Assembly: GCA_022559985.1 (NCBI GenBank)
Contig: JAFJTR010000012.1
Coordinates: 1-64,000, forward strand
DNA length: 64,000 bases
Direction: 5' to 3'
Source of the DNA: Parastagonospora avenae f. sp. tritici 18332-5
Lineage: Eukaryota > Ascomycota > Dothideomycetes > Pleosporales > Phaeosphaeriaceae
This document shows, in pieces, positions 11,707 to 22,629 of this stretch. Position 1 is the first letter of the stretch. The number at the start of each line of letters is the position of its first letter. Below the pieces are notes generated by a model that saw only the letters and a list, made by a program, of their open reading frames with translations, did not search any database and was not told the DNA's origin. The position numbers and the translations under genes were made by a program.

Positions 11707-12016
11707 ACACCCCGCAGTGGGGTATCTTGTTCCGAAAGCGGTAGGTAGCTGGGTAGAGCTCAGAAGCTACGTAACGTAACAGATGCGCGTATCATGGGCT
11801 TATCGCATCCCCTGTAGACTGGGAGGATCCTCCGGGAGTTGGAGATAGTGTAGGAGATTAGCAATTGACATATCTCTTATGGACTTTCCCCGCTTCGGGT
11901 GATGATTTATATACCTTGACGCATCTCCGCTGAAGTCATTGACGCATTTCATGCTCTTCGTTTACAAAACTACTGATCCATTCATTTCGTAGTCAATTGC
12001 AGTGACCAGCTTCACA
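11707..12016 (+). promoter_or_regulatory. Formamidase promoter with candidate GATA sites
   Basis: The 310-bp interval upstream of formamidase holds two HGATAR-type elements: TTATCG at 11800-11805 (CGATAA on the minus strand) and AGATAG at 11843-11848. Such sites are bound by AreA/Nit2 GATA factors in other ascomycetes, which activate nitrogen-scavenging genes. The sites are short, so chance occurrence is possible. Confidence 0.4.
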
Positions 12017-13646
12017 ATGGGCAAACAACCAATCCCCTACGCCGCAAAAGTCTCCCTCGACAAACCCGCCGCCGAGCAAGAATGCCTCCACGTACGCACC
12101 CCATCCCCCGTTCCTCCCCTTTCCAATCTAACGCCCCCCCCCCCTAGAACCGCTGGCACCCCGACAACCCCTCCTACACCTCCATCCCGCCCAACACGGC
12201 CGTCAAAATCGAATGCGTCGACTGGACCGGCGGGCAAATCGGCAACAACGACTCGGCCAACGACGTGCGTGACGTCGACCTGACCAAAATCCACTACCTG
12301 ACTGGGCCCTTTGACATCGAGACTGCGGAACCCGGGGATGTGCTTGTTGTGGAGATTGAGGATGTGCAGCCGTTGGAAGAGCAGCCGTGGGGGTTTACGG
12401 GAATTTTTGCGCGGGAGAATGGAGGGGGGTTTTTGGATGAGATATATCCTGAGCCGTGAGTGAGGGTGCTTTTCGTTTTTTTTGGGTGTATACGGCTGTT
12501 GTGCGTTGCTTTCCTGCGCCGTATACTGCTATTGCGTTGGCGTTTCTTATATCTGGTCTCTCGGTTTTTCTTTCCGGGGCGCATTGCTGTCGCGTTTGGT
12601 TTCCTTGCGTATACTGCTATTGCGTCTTCCTTTTCGTTCCACTTCACCACACCCACCGTCGCTGTTCGCAAGCTAACCCACCCGCCAGTGCAAAAGCCAT
12701 CTGGGACTTCGAAGGCATATTCTGCTCTTCGCGCCACATCCCCGGCGTTCGTTTCGCTGGGCTTATCCACCCCGGGATCATGGGCTGTGCGCCCTCGGCA
12801 GAAGTCCTCGATACGTGGAACAAGCGTGAATCAGAACTCATCTCCACGCACACACACCTCCACCGCACCGTCGCCGAGCCGCCCAACGCGCAGAACGTGC
12901 ATGCTGGCTCTGCGACGGGCGAATTGAAGGAGAAGATAGGTAAGGAGGGCGCGCGCACGATACCAGGGCGGCCGGAGCATGGTGGCAACGTGGACATCAA
13001 GGGCTTGTCTCGTGGCTCGAAGGTCTTTCTGCCGGTGCACATCAAAGGCGCGAAGTTCAGCGTCGGTGACCTGCATTTCAGCCAAGGAGATGGGTAAGCA
13101 AGCAGGTCTTCTTGATGCAAACTGATCTAATCTGTCCACAGTGAAATCTCCTTCTGCGGCGCAATTGAAATGGCCGGCGTGATTACGCTCAAGTTCAGCG
13201 TGATGAAAGACGGGATGAAACAGCTCGACATGAAGTCGCCCATCTACATCCCAGGCAACGTGCAGCCGAATTTCGGACCTAGTAGACATATCTTTTTCGA
13301 GGGCTTCAGCGTCGATGAGACTGGCAAGCAACACTATCTGGACGCGACGGTGGCGTATCGCCAGACGTGTCTGCGGGTGATTGAGTATTTGAAACGGTTT
13401 GGTGAGTTCATTCCCGACGGTACTGGATGGTCCATGAGTGCTGACGACATGTTAGGGTACAACGATTATCAGATCTATCTCCTCTTGTCGTGTGCGCCGA
13501 TACAGGGTCATATTGCCGGAATCGTTGATATCCCAAATGTTTGTACCACAATTGGACTTCCGGTGGATATTTTCGACTTCGATATTATGCCACATGTGCC
13601 AGCGGAGAAGCGAGATCTAGGGGCTTGTGCGTTTGCTAGTTCTTGA
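12017..13646 (+). CDS. fmdS: Formamidase (FmdA/AmdA family)
   Basis: Hydrolyses formamide to formate and ammonia, giving nitrogen from simple amides, most likely in the cytosol. Five exons: 12017-12091, 12148-12455, 12689-13093, 13142-13401 and 13456-13646, total 412 residues, the usual length for fungal formamidases. Conserved blocks include RWHPDNP near residue 26, DWTGGQIGNND near residue 46, HPGIMGCAPS near residue 145, the GDLHFSQGDGE block around residues 250-260 and a C-terminal YNDYQIYLLLSCAPIQGHIA block. The last block is continuous only if the 54-bp intron 13402-13455 is removed. That intron has no stop and a length divisible by three, so its retention would insert 18 residues. The second intron is long (233 bp) compared with its neighbours. 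The copy looks intact. Confidence 0.93.
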
Positions 13647-14253
13647 GGAGTCGGGTTTTGCTTGTGGTATACAAACTAGAACATGCTTGGGGCAGTTGAG
13701 CAAGTGCTTAGTCTCTGGAGTGAGTAGACTGTAACGAGGTGGTCGTGTTACTCGTGTTCCCGACTGAACTCATCGATTTCGTCTGAGTAATTGTCGAGCT
13801 TTTAGAGTGTAAGTCGAATTCTGGTGCCCAGTAACCTTGGTCGAGCTTTCATGTTAGCAATGCAGTCGTAGAACTGGTGAGTTTGTGAGCTGCATCCGGG
13901 AATACTTCAATGAACTCTTGTATACTGTTGGACCCGCAATCTCAAATTGTCGTTGCCGTGTATGAGCGAAAAGCCATCGATATCGAGGTCAGCAGCGAGA
14001 GCGAGCTGAACAGTATTTTACCCATATGCACTATCAATTTTGGTGACAATAAAGGACTGTGTTGTGACAGGTAGTTTCATCATGTTGCATTGGACGAGTC
14101 GCATAATCGAGTATTACAATTCTTTTGGCGAGTCCATGGTTTGGGTCTTTTGAATGGACGAGTGGCATTACTCGTGCGTATTCCTCCATTTCTGATGGTG
14201 TCGCGATGCATGTTTATGGACCGCAAGGTTCTCACTGTTCGCAGCATCGATGT
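13647..14253. other. Convergent intergenic region
   Basis: It lies between the 3' ends of formamidase (plus) and peroxiredoxin (minus). Nothing but presumed untranslated regions is visible. A short open frame from about 14090 overlaps the peroxiredoxin end antisense and is not supported. Confidence 0.5.
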
Positions 14254-15394
14254 CTACAACACCTTTTCAGCAGCAGACACTGAACACCATTAGCACGGTG
14301 AGCTTTTGAGTACGCCAGGGCTATCAAATACCATTCAAACCCGTGTTGTCAGGCTCGACATGTGCCTCCTTCACGGCACCGTTCTCGATGACCAGAGCAT
14401 AACGCTTGGAACGGTCACCTCCGAAGATCGACGCACCATCAAAGGAGAGATCTAATGCTTTCGTGAATTCTACACTGGGGTCGCCTAGGAATCGGATCTG
14501 AATGTAGCGTAAGTAAGGTCATGCGCAATGGAGAGGTAGCACCAGGTGGCGCAATAATTCGTGCCTGTTCCTACGCACTGCAGCGAACCGGATCTCGTAG
14601 CGATAGCTAAGGCTGTGTATCTCCAAGTCTCTTTAGGGATTTATCACGGTCTAATAAACCTTGAAAGCTATACATGCTGGTGTATAACTTGCTAGATAAT
14701 CCAAAAGGAGGTGGCCAGTTTAAGCAAAGCGGGCACGAATAATTGCGGCACCTGATGGTAGTGAAGGACGAGGCAAGGGGGCACACTTACGCCACTTGAG
14801 CCTGACGGATCAAGGATCTCTCCCCACGCCTTCATGCTGTTACGGGTCAGTTCTGAAACATACTGCATTAGGTGAAAGCATCCCGTCAAGACATGTGCTG
14901 CGGTTGTGCTAGTACCAGTGGCGCTATATCGGTCACGCTTGTGTCGAGCTCAACACGATAGTAACAAGATCCGAGACAGTCTCAACATGCGACGCGGCTT
15001 GGAGACAGGGTACGGGACCGAGGCACTCACACAAAGGGATCGTTGACAGAGACGACGAAGACCTTGCCAGCGTCCTTGAGTTTGGGCGAGTTGACATATC
15101 CCGGAATGTGCTTCTCAGAGCATGAGGGAGAGAAGGCAGCTGGTACGCCTGCAGTTCCCCGACCAATCAGCAAGGGCCCCGAGACCTGGTGTAGATCACG
15201 TGAGACATACCGATGATTACGCCTTTGCCGGACAGCTCCTTTGCGAGATTCACCTTGTTACCAGGTGAGCCCTCGACGAGGTCGACGTTAGGGAGCTTGT
15301 CGCCGACTTTGACGAATGCCGGGGCTGAAGCATGGAACAAGCGGCGGCCGGCGACCGCACGCGTCAAGGGCAGATTGCGGGCGAGAGAGAACAT
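14254..15394 (-). CDS. Type II (Prx5-like) peroxiredoxin, mitochondrial form
   Basis: Reduces hydroperoxides through a peroxidatic cysteine. Five exons on the minus strand: 15394-15211, 15148-15031, 14836-14791, 14497-14332 and 14279-14254, total 179 residues. The peroxidatic motif VPAAFSPSC places the catalytic cysteine near residue 71; the usual Thr of PxxxTxxC is Ser here, an accepted variant. Downstream blocks HIPGY, VVSVNDPFVMKAW and the C-terminal NVSAAEKVL match the AhpC/TSA-Prx5 fold. The N terminus, with an LARNLPLTRAVAGRRLFHAS stretch, is basic and Ser/Ala-rich like a mitochondrial presequence, so I infer mitochondrial location. Exons 3 and 5 are tiny (46 and 26 nt), and two introns (194 and 293 nt) are much longer than others in this window. 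Its promoter is shared with SKN7. Confidence 0.9.
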
Positions 15395-16490
15395 GGTAAG
15401 TGCTGAATGGTGGGCTAGTGTATCGTGTGAGAGATGGTATAGTAGGGAACAGTGACGGAGGTGGTTGGTGTTCCTCGGCCTCGCTCATGCTTGTTTTGCC
15501 GGCGGCGTGTCATTGGCCGACGGCGCCGATCCACACGTATTCGGTGCTGTCGTGGCTGGCTGTCGGGACGCGGCAACTCTGCTTTCTTTTCCGCGCCCAT
15601 GTTGTCCAATTTGAGAGACTGCATCGTTGGGAGCACGGCGTCGCCGAAAATAGCCCGGCACTACAACACCCTCCAAGGCCGCAGATTGCACGAGAATGAA
15701 GCTGATTACAGGTCGTGTCGTCGCCGCGTTTCATTCGCACGGTTGCGTTTGCTCGCTGATCCGTCGCGAGCCTCGGCGGGCGCCGTTGAAGTCAATTTCT
15801 GGTACTCGGTACGTGATAGCACGAGCGCTGTGTCCTTGTTGAGGCCAAAGGTCTGTCAGGCAGGCATTGTGCTGGACAGCCACGAGTTGACGTGTGACAG
15901 AGCAGTCGCTTGATTCTGGTGAGCACTCGGAGCATGCGCTCTCTGCTTCCACTGTACCGCTTCCAGGCCGTCCTTGACCCCAAAGCACTACCCTTGTCCG
16001 CCCGTCTCGGCAGCTCTTCACCTAGCGTCTGCTAGCGGTCCTGGCAAGAATCGCATTCCTGTTAGACGGGCTTAACCTGCTTTAGGGCCTTTTAGATCTT
16101 GAAAGCGCCTTTCCCAGATTGCAGCATGTTCTCGGCTCCTTGTCCAATTCTCTTCCAAAGCCCAGATTCCGTCTTTGCATCTCTCGCGCCGCCCTCTGCT
16201 CAAACCCCAGAGCTCCAGTTGCGTCATCGCAATTCCCAGAATCCCATTGCGATCGGCACCGCCATTCGAACCGCCAAGACCTGATCCCAGCGCATCCGTT
16301 GCCCACTTCCACCGGAGCCCTGCGCGCTGTCATCCACCATCTCATCACAAGAAAGGAAACCGGTGTACGCTTTTGTCTAGAGTCGCCGGTCCGTTTTTGA
16401 GTGGCCCAGTTGTTATCTGATTTATTCCGGTCGCGCGACGACTGTAATCCGAAGTACCTACTGGAGGAGAGAGCTCTTTTTCGCGCCAAT
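15395..16490. promoter_or_regulatory. Shared divergent promoter, peroxiredoxin / SKN7
   Basis: About 1.1 kb between the two divergent start codons. GC-rich elements such as GGCCGACGGCGCC near 15517-15529 occur, but no Yap1-type TTACTAA site was seen. Overlapping short open frames in the interval have no domains. Confidence 0.5.
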
Positions 16491-18691
16491 ATGGATTCAA
16501 ATCAGGGCGCTGGGTCGAACAACTCCAGCGATTTTGTAAGTGCGCTCCGGACGCAGGCACGAGATGCGAGCTAACGCGACCGCAGGTACGCAAGTTGTAC
16601 AAGTACGTCGGACCCGGATGATGTAATGGCTGCTCGGCTAAGCTAACCTCCGCGACAGGATGCTGGAGAACCCAAGTGATGAGAGTGTGGTGCGATGGGG
16701 GAACGACGGCGATAGTTTTGTTGTTTTAGAGGTGCGCCTGCGGAGCTCATGGCGCGCGCCGTCGCTCACGGGCAGCTAACGAAAAGACCAGAACGAAAAG
16801 TTTACCAAACATATCCTTCCCAAGCATTTCAAGCACAGCAACTTTGCGAGTTTCGTCCGGCAACTCAACAAGTATGATTTCCACAAAGTCCGGCATAACA
16901 ATGAGGAGAATGGGCAATCGCCATATGGTGCTGGGGTACGTCTTCCATCGAACTTGATATGTGCTCCCAAGCTAACCACCACCAGGCCTGGGAGTTTAAA
17001 CACCCAGATTTTAAAATGAACAACAAAGACGCGCTCGACAACATTCGACGAAAAGCGCCAGCTCCGCGAAAACCTAACCAACCGAACGCGGACGACATGT
17101 TGATACCCTCGCAACAGATGGATATGGTCAGCGGGCAGTTGATGGCAACACAAGCGCAGCTGCATCAGGTGGAAGGACGGTACAACGAGCTGAGCATCCA
17201 CCACTCGATGCTCCTTCAAGAGGTTATTGGCCTGCAGAAGACCGTTGTCAACCATGAGCATGTCATGCAGCAGATTATGACTTTCTTGCACGGGGTGGAC
17301 GCTACGCAACGAAGGAACAGTAAGCTTGTATTTGGTTCTAACGGCACACAACCGCAGAACGGGACCGTGGAATCATCAAACCCGACTCCGGATGATGATG
17401 ATCCAGCGTCGCCGCTTCAGCACGCGTCCAAATTATTGAGCGAGACAAACGCCGATGTAATGCTGAACCCGCGGAACCTGGAACACATGAATGAGATTAC
17501 GATGAGAATGAATGGCACGCTTACCACGCCTCCACCTGATTTTGCGCGCGCCGCTGCAGCAACGCGCCCGACGAGCCGTGGCCCCCCATCCGCAAGCTCT
17601 GTCGGCTCAATGCGCCTGGAAAACCTCGATAACTTAGTCTACCCGGTCGGCTCGTCGAACGGCATCGACCCCATGTACAGCGAACACATCAACAATATTC
17701 CATACGCAGCCCCTCCAAAAGCAGTCGAAGCAGCAGAGCCCAGGGTTCCAGAGGGCAGAAAGAAAAGCACCATCCCCGACCCTGGTTGGATTCGCCCTCC
17801 ACAGATTTTGCTTGTTGAAGATGATCCGACATGCCGACGCATTGGAAGCAAGTTTTTGTATGCCTTCCATTGTGCCATTGACAGCGCAGTAAGTATACAT
17901 CCATGTGTGTCGAGGGACCCCGCACTAATAGCATACAGCTTGATGGCCTTGAAGCGGTAAACAAGATGAATGCTGGCTCCAAGTACGATCTGGTGTTGAT
18001 GGACATCATTATGCCCAATCTCGATGGTGTTTCTGCTTGCCACTTGATCCGACAATTCGACACCACTCCCATTGTAGCGATGACATCCAACATTCGAAGT
18101 GATGACATTTCGATGTATTTCCAGCATGGTACGTTTGTTAACAAGTCTGGAGAATATCTCTAACACACCCTAGGCATGAACGATGTTCTTCCCAAACCTT
18201 TCACCAAAGAAGGCTTGCTACACATGCTGGAAAAACACTTAGTCCACCTGAAGAAACCCATGCCACATGGCGAAGGCATGCCTGCGCCCCAGCCTATACA
18301 AGTACCTCGACAGCTTGTACTTAAAGAGGAGGATTCACCAGCCAAGTCACCAGCAACGGCGAGCAACTGGAACTCTCCAAACCAACTACCGGGTGTGTCA
18401 CCCGTTGGTAGCAGCGTAACGGACGAATACGCCCAGGCTATGCAGGGTCAGCAGGTGCAGCATCCCAGCAGCTACGGCACAAACCCGATGCAGGCAAACA
18501 TAGGCTACAACACATCTCCACAGATGCACATGCAAGCCAGACAACAACAGCCTATGCCACCCGGCCATAGGAGACAGATCTCTGATATTTCGGGTGGAGA
18601 CGACATGACCAATCCAGCCAAACGCCAACAGATGTATGCGCCACATATGCAGCAACAGATGAATCCAATGCAGCAGCCTCGCCCGCGGTAA
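16491..18691 (+). CDS. SKN7: Skn7-type response regulator transcription factor
   Basis: Nuclear DNA-binding response regulator that in fungi links osmotic and oxidative stress phosphorelay to gene expression. Seven exons: 16491-16535, 16586-16602, 16659-16731, 16792-16935, 16986-17888, 17939-18128 and 18174-18691, total 629 residues. An HSF-type DNA-binding domain occupies about residues 15-125 (FVRKLYKML, then FASFVRQLNKYDFHKV, then WEFKHPDF). A coiled coil follows near residues 150-200. A receiver domain covers about 365-480: the acidic pocket LVEDD, the phospho-acceptor aspartate near residue 416 in LVLMDIIMP, the MTSN switch and the LPKPF lysine. The C-terminal 140 residues are Gln/Met/Pro-rich. 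Exon 2 is only 17 nt and codes part of the DNA-binding domain. It is a complete gene. The neighbouring peroxiredoxin is a plausible target, by analogy with yeast. Confidence 0.95.
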
Positions 18692-19627
18692 AGAGAAGGA
18701 AGGTCACACCCTGAGCTGTCTACTTCAAAATTTCACAAAAAAAACCCACACCCGAGTCGACTTCGCAAGTAGGCTCCATCAGCTGCCGGATCCGACGGAG
18801 ACACGACGCAGCGATGGGTGGCATTCAGCGTGCCCGGAGCGTCGTGCCGAGCTGTGAGCACAGCGATAAGGCCAAGGATTAGTGGGGAAGTGTTTCCTTC
18901 TCCACAGGAAGTCGTGCAGTTATCGGGCGTTCTACGGATACAATACTCGCTGCACAGCTTCGGGACTTCATCATGACTGCGACCGTAGTCACGATATACC
19001 TATATAGCCCACCACAAAGCCCATGTAGTGTCATCCAAGAGGATCCACCGACATATAGCAGGGACAGAGATGTTGTACGAACATCAAGAAGAATCTACAT
19101 GGAAATCTGGAACTAGATCATCCCACTTTTTGCATCTCTCGTCATCTCTCGTCATCTCAGCGTATCTCGAACATGTCTGAGCTTGTGACACTAACCAAGA
19201 TAAAGCAGCCAAGCCGCATGGACGAATGAATAGCCCGGGTATACTAATCCTGGTATCAGGGTCTATTGAAAAATGTATACATAGATGTAAAGGTCCGACG
19301 TCGCAATAAGCATTCCCAGGAAGTCGCTCCCTGGTGGTCGGCTCGAGTCTGGAACACGTTCGGCCACGCAAGAAAAGCCGCGCACGAGCACAATAAGTTC
19401 CAAGGGCCACACCTGCTGCGGTAATCCCGCAGAACCCCCACAGTCCGCTAATCGATCGGTGAGGGGGGCCAGACCCTAGGTGGTGGTTCGAGCGACTGTT
19501 TCTGCTGGTGACTCAGCGGCCGCGGGAGAAGCCTTTTTGGAGCTTCGAGCTCCCCCACCACGGTGCAGCATTCTAGAACCACAACAGGCCACACCCTTTT
19601 TGACACACACCAAGCCACCTTACCAAA
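18692..19627. other. Intergenic, SKN7 3' side and GCD6 promoter
   Basis: No supported gene. Short direct repeats of CATCTCTCGT occur at 19133-19152. A short run of A at about 18737-18744 lies in the SKN7 3' untranslated region. Confidence 0.5.
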
Positions 19628-21887
19628 ATGCCGCCAAAAGGAAAGAAGGGTCAGGACAAGGGCAAGTCGGGCGAGGAGGAGCGCGATGAGCCCCTCCAGG
19701 CAGTGGTAAGTAATGCAATACAATGCGCCTGTGCGGCAAACAATACTAACTTGCTAGATACTTGCAGACCCCTTTGAGACGCGCTTCAACCCCTTCACAC
19801 TCGAGCGACCAAGGGTCCGTACCTCCAGGATACTTGTCAGTTGCCGTACTGACGCGTGTAGTGCTTGCTACCCCTCGCCAACACCCCGCTCATTGAGTAC
19901 ACGTTCGAGTTCCTAGCCAACGCCGGCGTAGAGGAAATCTTTGTATATTGCGGCGCGCACCGAGAGCAAGTCGAGGAATATATCACCAAGTCAAAATGGG
20001 CGGCGCAATCCTCGCCATTCTCCCGATTGGAGCTCATTCAGTCGACGTCGCACTCTATTGGTGATGCAATGCGAGACTTGGACAGCAGGAGCCTGCTCAC
20101 CGGTGACTTCCTCCTCGTTTACGGCGATGTCGTCAGCAACCTACCGCTGGAGTCTGCGTTGGCTGCGCATAGGGCACGTCGAGTGAAAGACAAGAACGCT
20201 ATCATGACAATGGTGCTGCGTGAGGCCGGCGCAAACCACCGGACAAAAGCAAGAGGGACCAGCCCCATATTTGTGATAGACCCGACCAAGGATAGGTGTC
20301 TACACTTTGAACAAATGCCGAATCGCGACCAGACACATTTCCTGTCCATCGACCCCGAACTTCTGTCAGAGCACCAGGAGCTCGAAATACGGCAGGACTT
20401 GATAGACTGCGGTATCGACATCTGCACGCCTGATGTACTCGCGCTTTGGAGCGACAACTTCGACTTCCAGGCGCCGCGAAAGGGCTTCCTTCACAGCGTC
20501 TTGAAGGACTATGAGCTGAATGGCAAAACGTTCCACACCCACATCGTCTCCGACCACTACGCAGCGCGAGTGCGGAACCTGCACGCATATGATTCGGTGA
20601 GCAAGGACATCGTATCGCGATGGGCATACCCACTGTGTCCAGACAGCAACCTTGTCCAAGGACAATCGTATCGGCTGCAGAAAGGCAATATCTACAAAGA
20701 GGAGGGTGTGATATTAGCGCGCGACTGTGTGATAGGGTCGAAAACTGTCATCGGAAGAGGCACCAGCATCGGCGACAAGACAGTGATAAAGAACAGCATC
20801 ATAGGTCGACACTGCCAGATCGGACGTAATGTCAAGCTAGACGGCGCTTTCATTTGGGACTACGCGAGCGTCGGAGATGGAAGCACAATTTTGAAGTCGG
20901 TCATCGCGAATGAAGCATCTATAGGGCGAAAATGCACAGTCGAGGATGGAGCACTCATCTCATACGGTGTTACAATTGGCGAGGGCATGACCATCCAAGG
21001 CGAACACCGAATCACAAGAGCGAAGCGGAAGCAGGGCAGCGGCGATGCGGTCAGAGGTGATCCGGATCCTGCGATAGTCGGGCCAAAAGGAGATGGGTTT
21101 GAATTCCAAGACTCCGACGAGGACGATGAGGATGAGCCATTAGACGGCCTTGTATCCTCAGGACCACGTACGTTCATTCACCTCTTTGATATGGTCACAG
21201 CCACTGACAGCCCTAGTGTATAACTTCTCAAACGAGTCGATATCGACACTCAATTCGGACTCAGAAGCGGACGACCTCGAATTACAAGACCACAGCCGAT
21301 CAGCAGCAAGCAGCTTCCTTTCGGTGGGCTCAGCAGACAGTCAGCATGCAGCGAACTTCGATCACGACGCGTCTCAAAGTATTTACGACTCATTGGAGCA
21401 GGGTCACGAACCAGCAAACATACAGTTGGAACTTACGGCATTGCGCATGAGTACGAACGCCTCGGATCATCAGGTTCGGCGCGCAGTGGTCAGCTCCTTC
21501 GTCAAGCGCATACTACAGCTCATCAATTCTGGTGAGACTAACAAAGCTGCCATCGCACAGGTCTTTGGCCAGTACAAGGAGCTCATTGACCGCGCCATAT
21601 TTGATAAGAACCAGTCCAGCAAGACTGATCAAGTAGACTTCATGCTTCTCCTGCAGGCAGATTTGAGCCACAGAGAGAACGGCGACGCAGTACTTCTAAG
21701 CGCAGCAACAAAGCTAACGGAGCTCGACTGCATAGAAGAGGACGGCATAATACAGTGGTGGGAGGACGAGCGGGGTTCTGAGAGTGAGGAGCTCAAGAAG
21801 GTCAGGGAAAAGACGCGGGCTTTGGTGGAATTCTTGCAGCAAGAGAGCGAAGATGAGAGTGAGGATGAGAGTGAAGGCTCTGAGTAG
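19628..21887 (+). CDS. GCD6: Translation initiation factor eIF2B subunit epsilon
   Basis: Catalytic subunit of the eIF2B complex, which exchanges GDP for GTP on eIF2 in the cytosol. Four exons: 19628-19705, 19758-19814, 19862-21167 and 21217-21887, total 703 residues, near the usual length. The order of domains is typical: a short basic head, a nucleotidyltransferase-like domain (ILADPFETRF, then CLLPLANTPLIEYT, from about residue 27), left-handed beta-helix hexapeptide repeats around 330-425 (for example VIGSKTVIGRGTSIGDKTVI), an acidic linker, and a C-terminal W2 HEAT domain about 530-690 ending in a highly acidic ED-rich tail. The second intron uses an off-consensus donor, GTCCGT, but the protein alignment across it (ERPR joined to CLLPLAN) leaves little doubt. 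Essential housekeeping gene. Confidence 0.95.
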
Positions 21888-22629
21888 TGTACAGTGTCTG
21901 CACACTTTCTACAATCTATCAATAGATGGTCAAGCAGCTTCTGAAGCATTGCAGGCATAACGTTTGCGCACATGTCCGAACGCACGTCTCACACCTTGTG
22001 ACCAGTCCTTCTTCTCTGTATTCTCTTCTTGCATGCATCCTGAGGACGTTCACATGTCTACGAGGGAATGCGACGTATCGCAGCGTTGCAAAGCTTTTCA
22101 AGTCCCGCGTCATCCTCGGGATTTGTGATGCTGTGAGGCAACTGCGGCGAGTAAATTCACTGCCGCGGTCGCCGCTTCCTCTTCCGGCAGCGCGCTAGCC
22201 CAATGGGCACCTGTGGGTCTGGAGGTCCAACGCGCTGGTGCCTCTTGCCCGCATCCCGCCAACCCTACGCAACTGACAAGCCGATTAAACCCTTGTGACT
22301 GTACACGAGCGGACCAATATCTCTCCTCAACCTGCCCTTCTTCTCTGCTGCCTATCGCGTGCCCTGTGTCACGCCACTGTCTTCGTGTGCCTCAGGTCTT
22401 GTTCCGTTGCATCTTGCCAGCCAGTCGCACCCTCGTCGCAGCCTGGCTAGTTCCGTCATCAGGCGGGACTGCCTTATATCTAATCACGACGCCGCCCACT
22501 CGCAAGCGGAAGGCTTCTGAGGCAGACGGCCAGTTCACTCCGTCAGAAGGCCCCCCTCAGAAGAGACAAACACCCGAATCGCTGCATCCCGATCTCCCTG
22601 CCACTCCCGTCACGAACGCTTCCGACAAG
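21888..22629. other. Intergenic region with coding-like stretch before the RBR gene
   Basis: From about 22460 to 22629 the frame of the RBR gene is open upstream of its first ATG. It reads like protein: a basic RKRKASEADG segment, then QKRQTPES, then Ser/Pro/Thr-rich sequence. No in-frame ATG precedes it in the open stretch. It may be an upstream exon end, a non-AUG extension, or chance. Confidence 0.4.
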
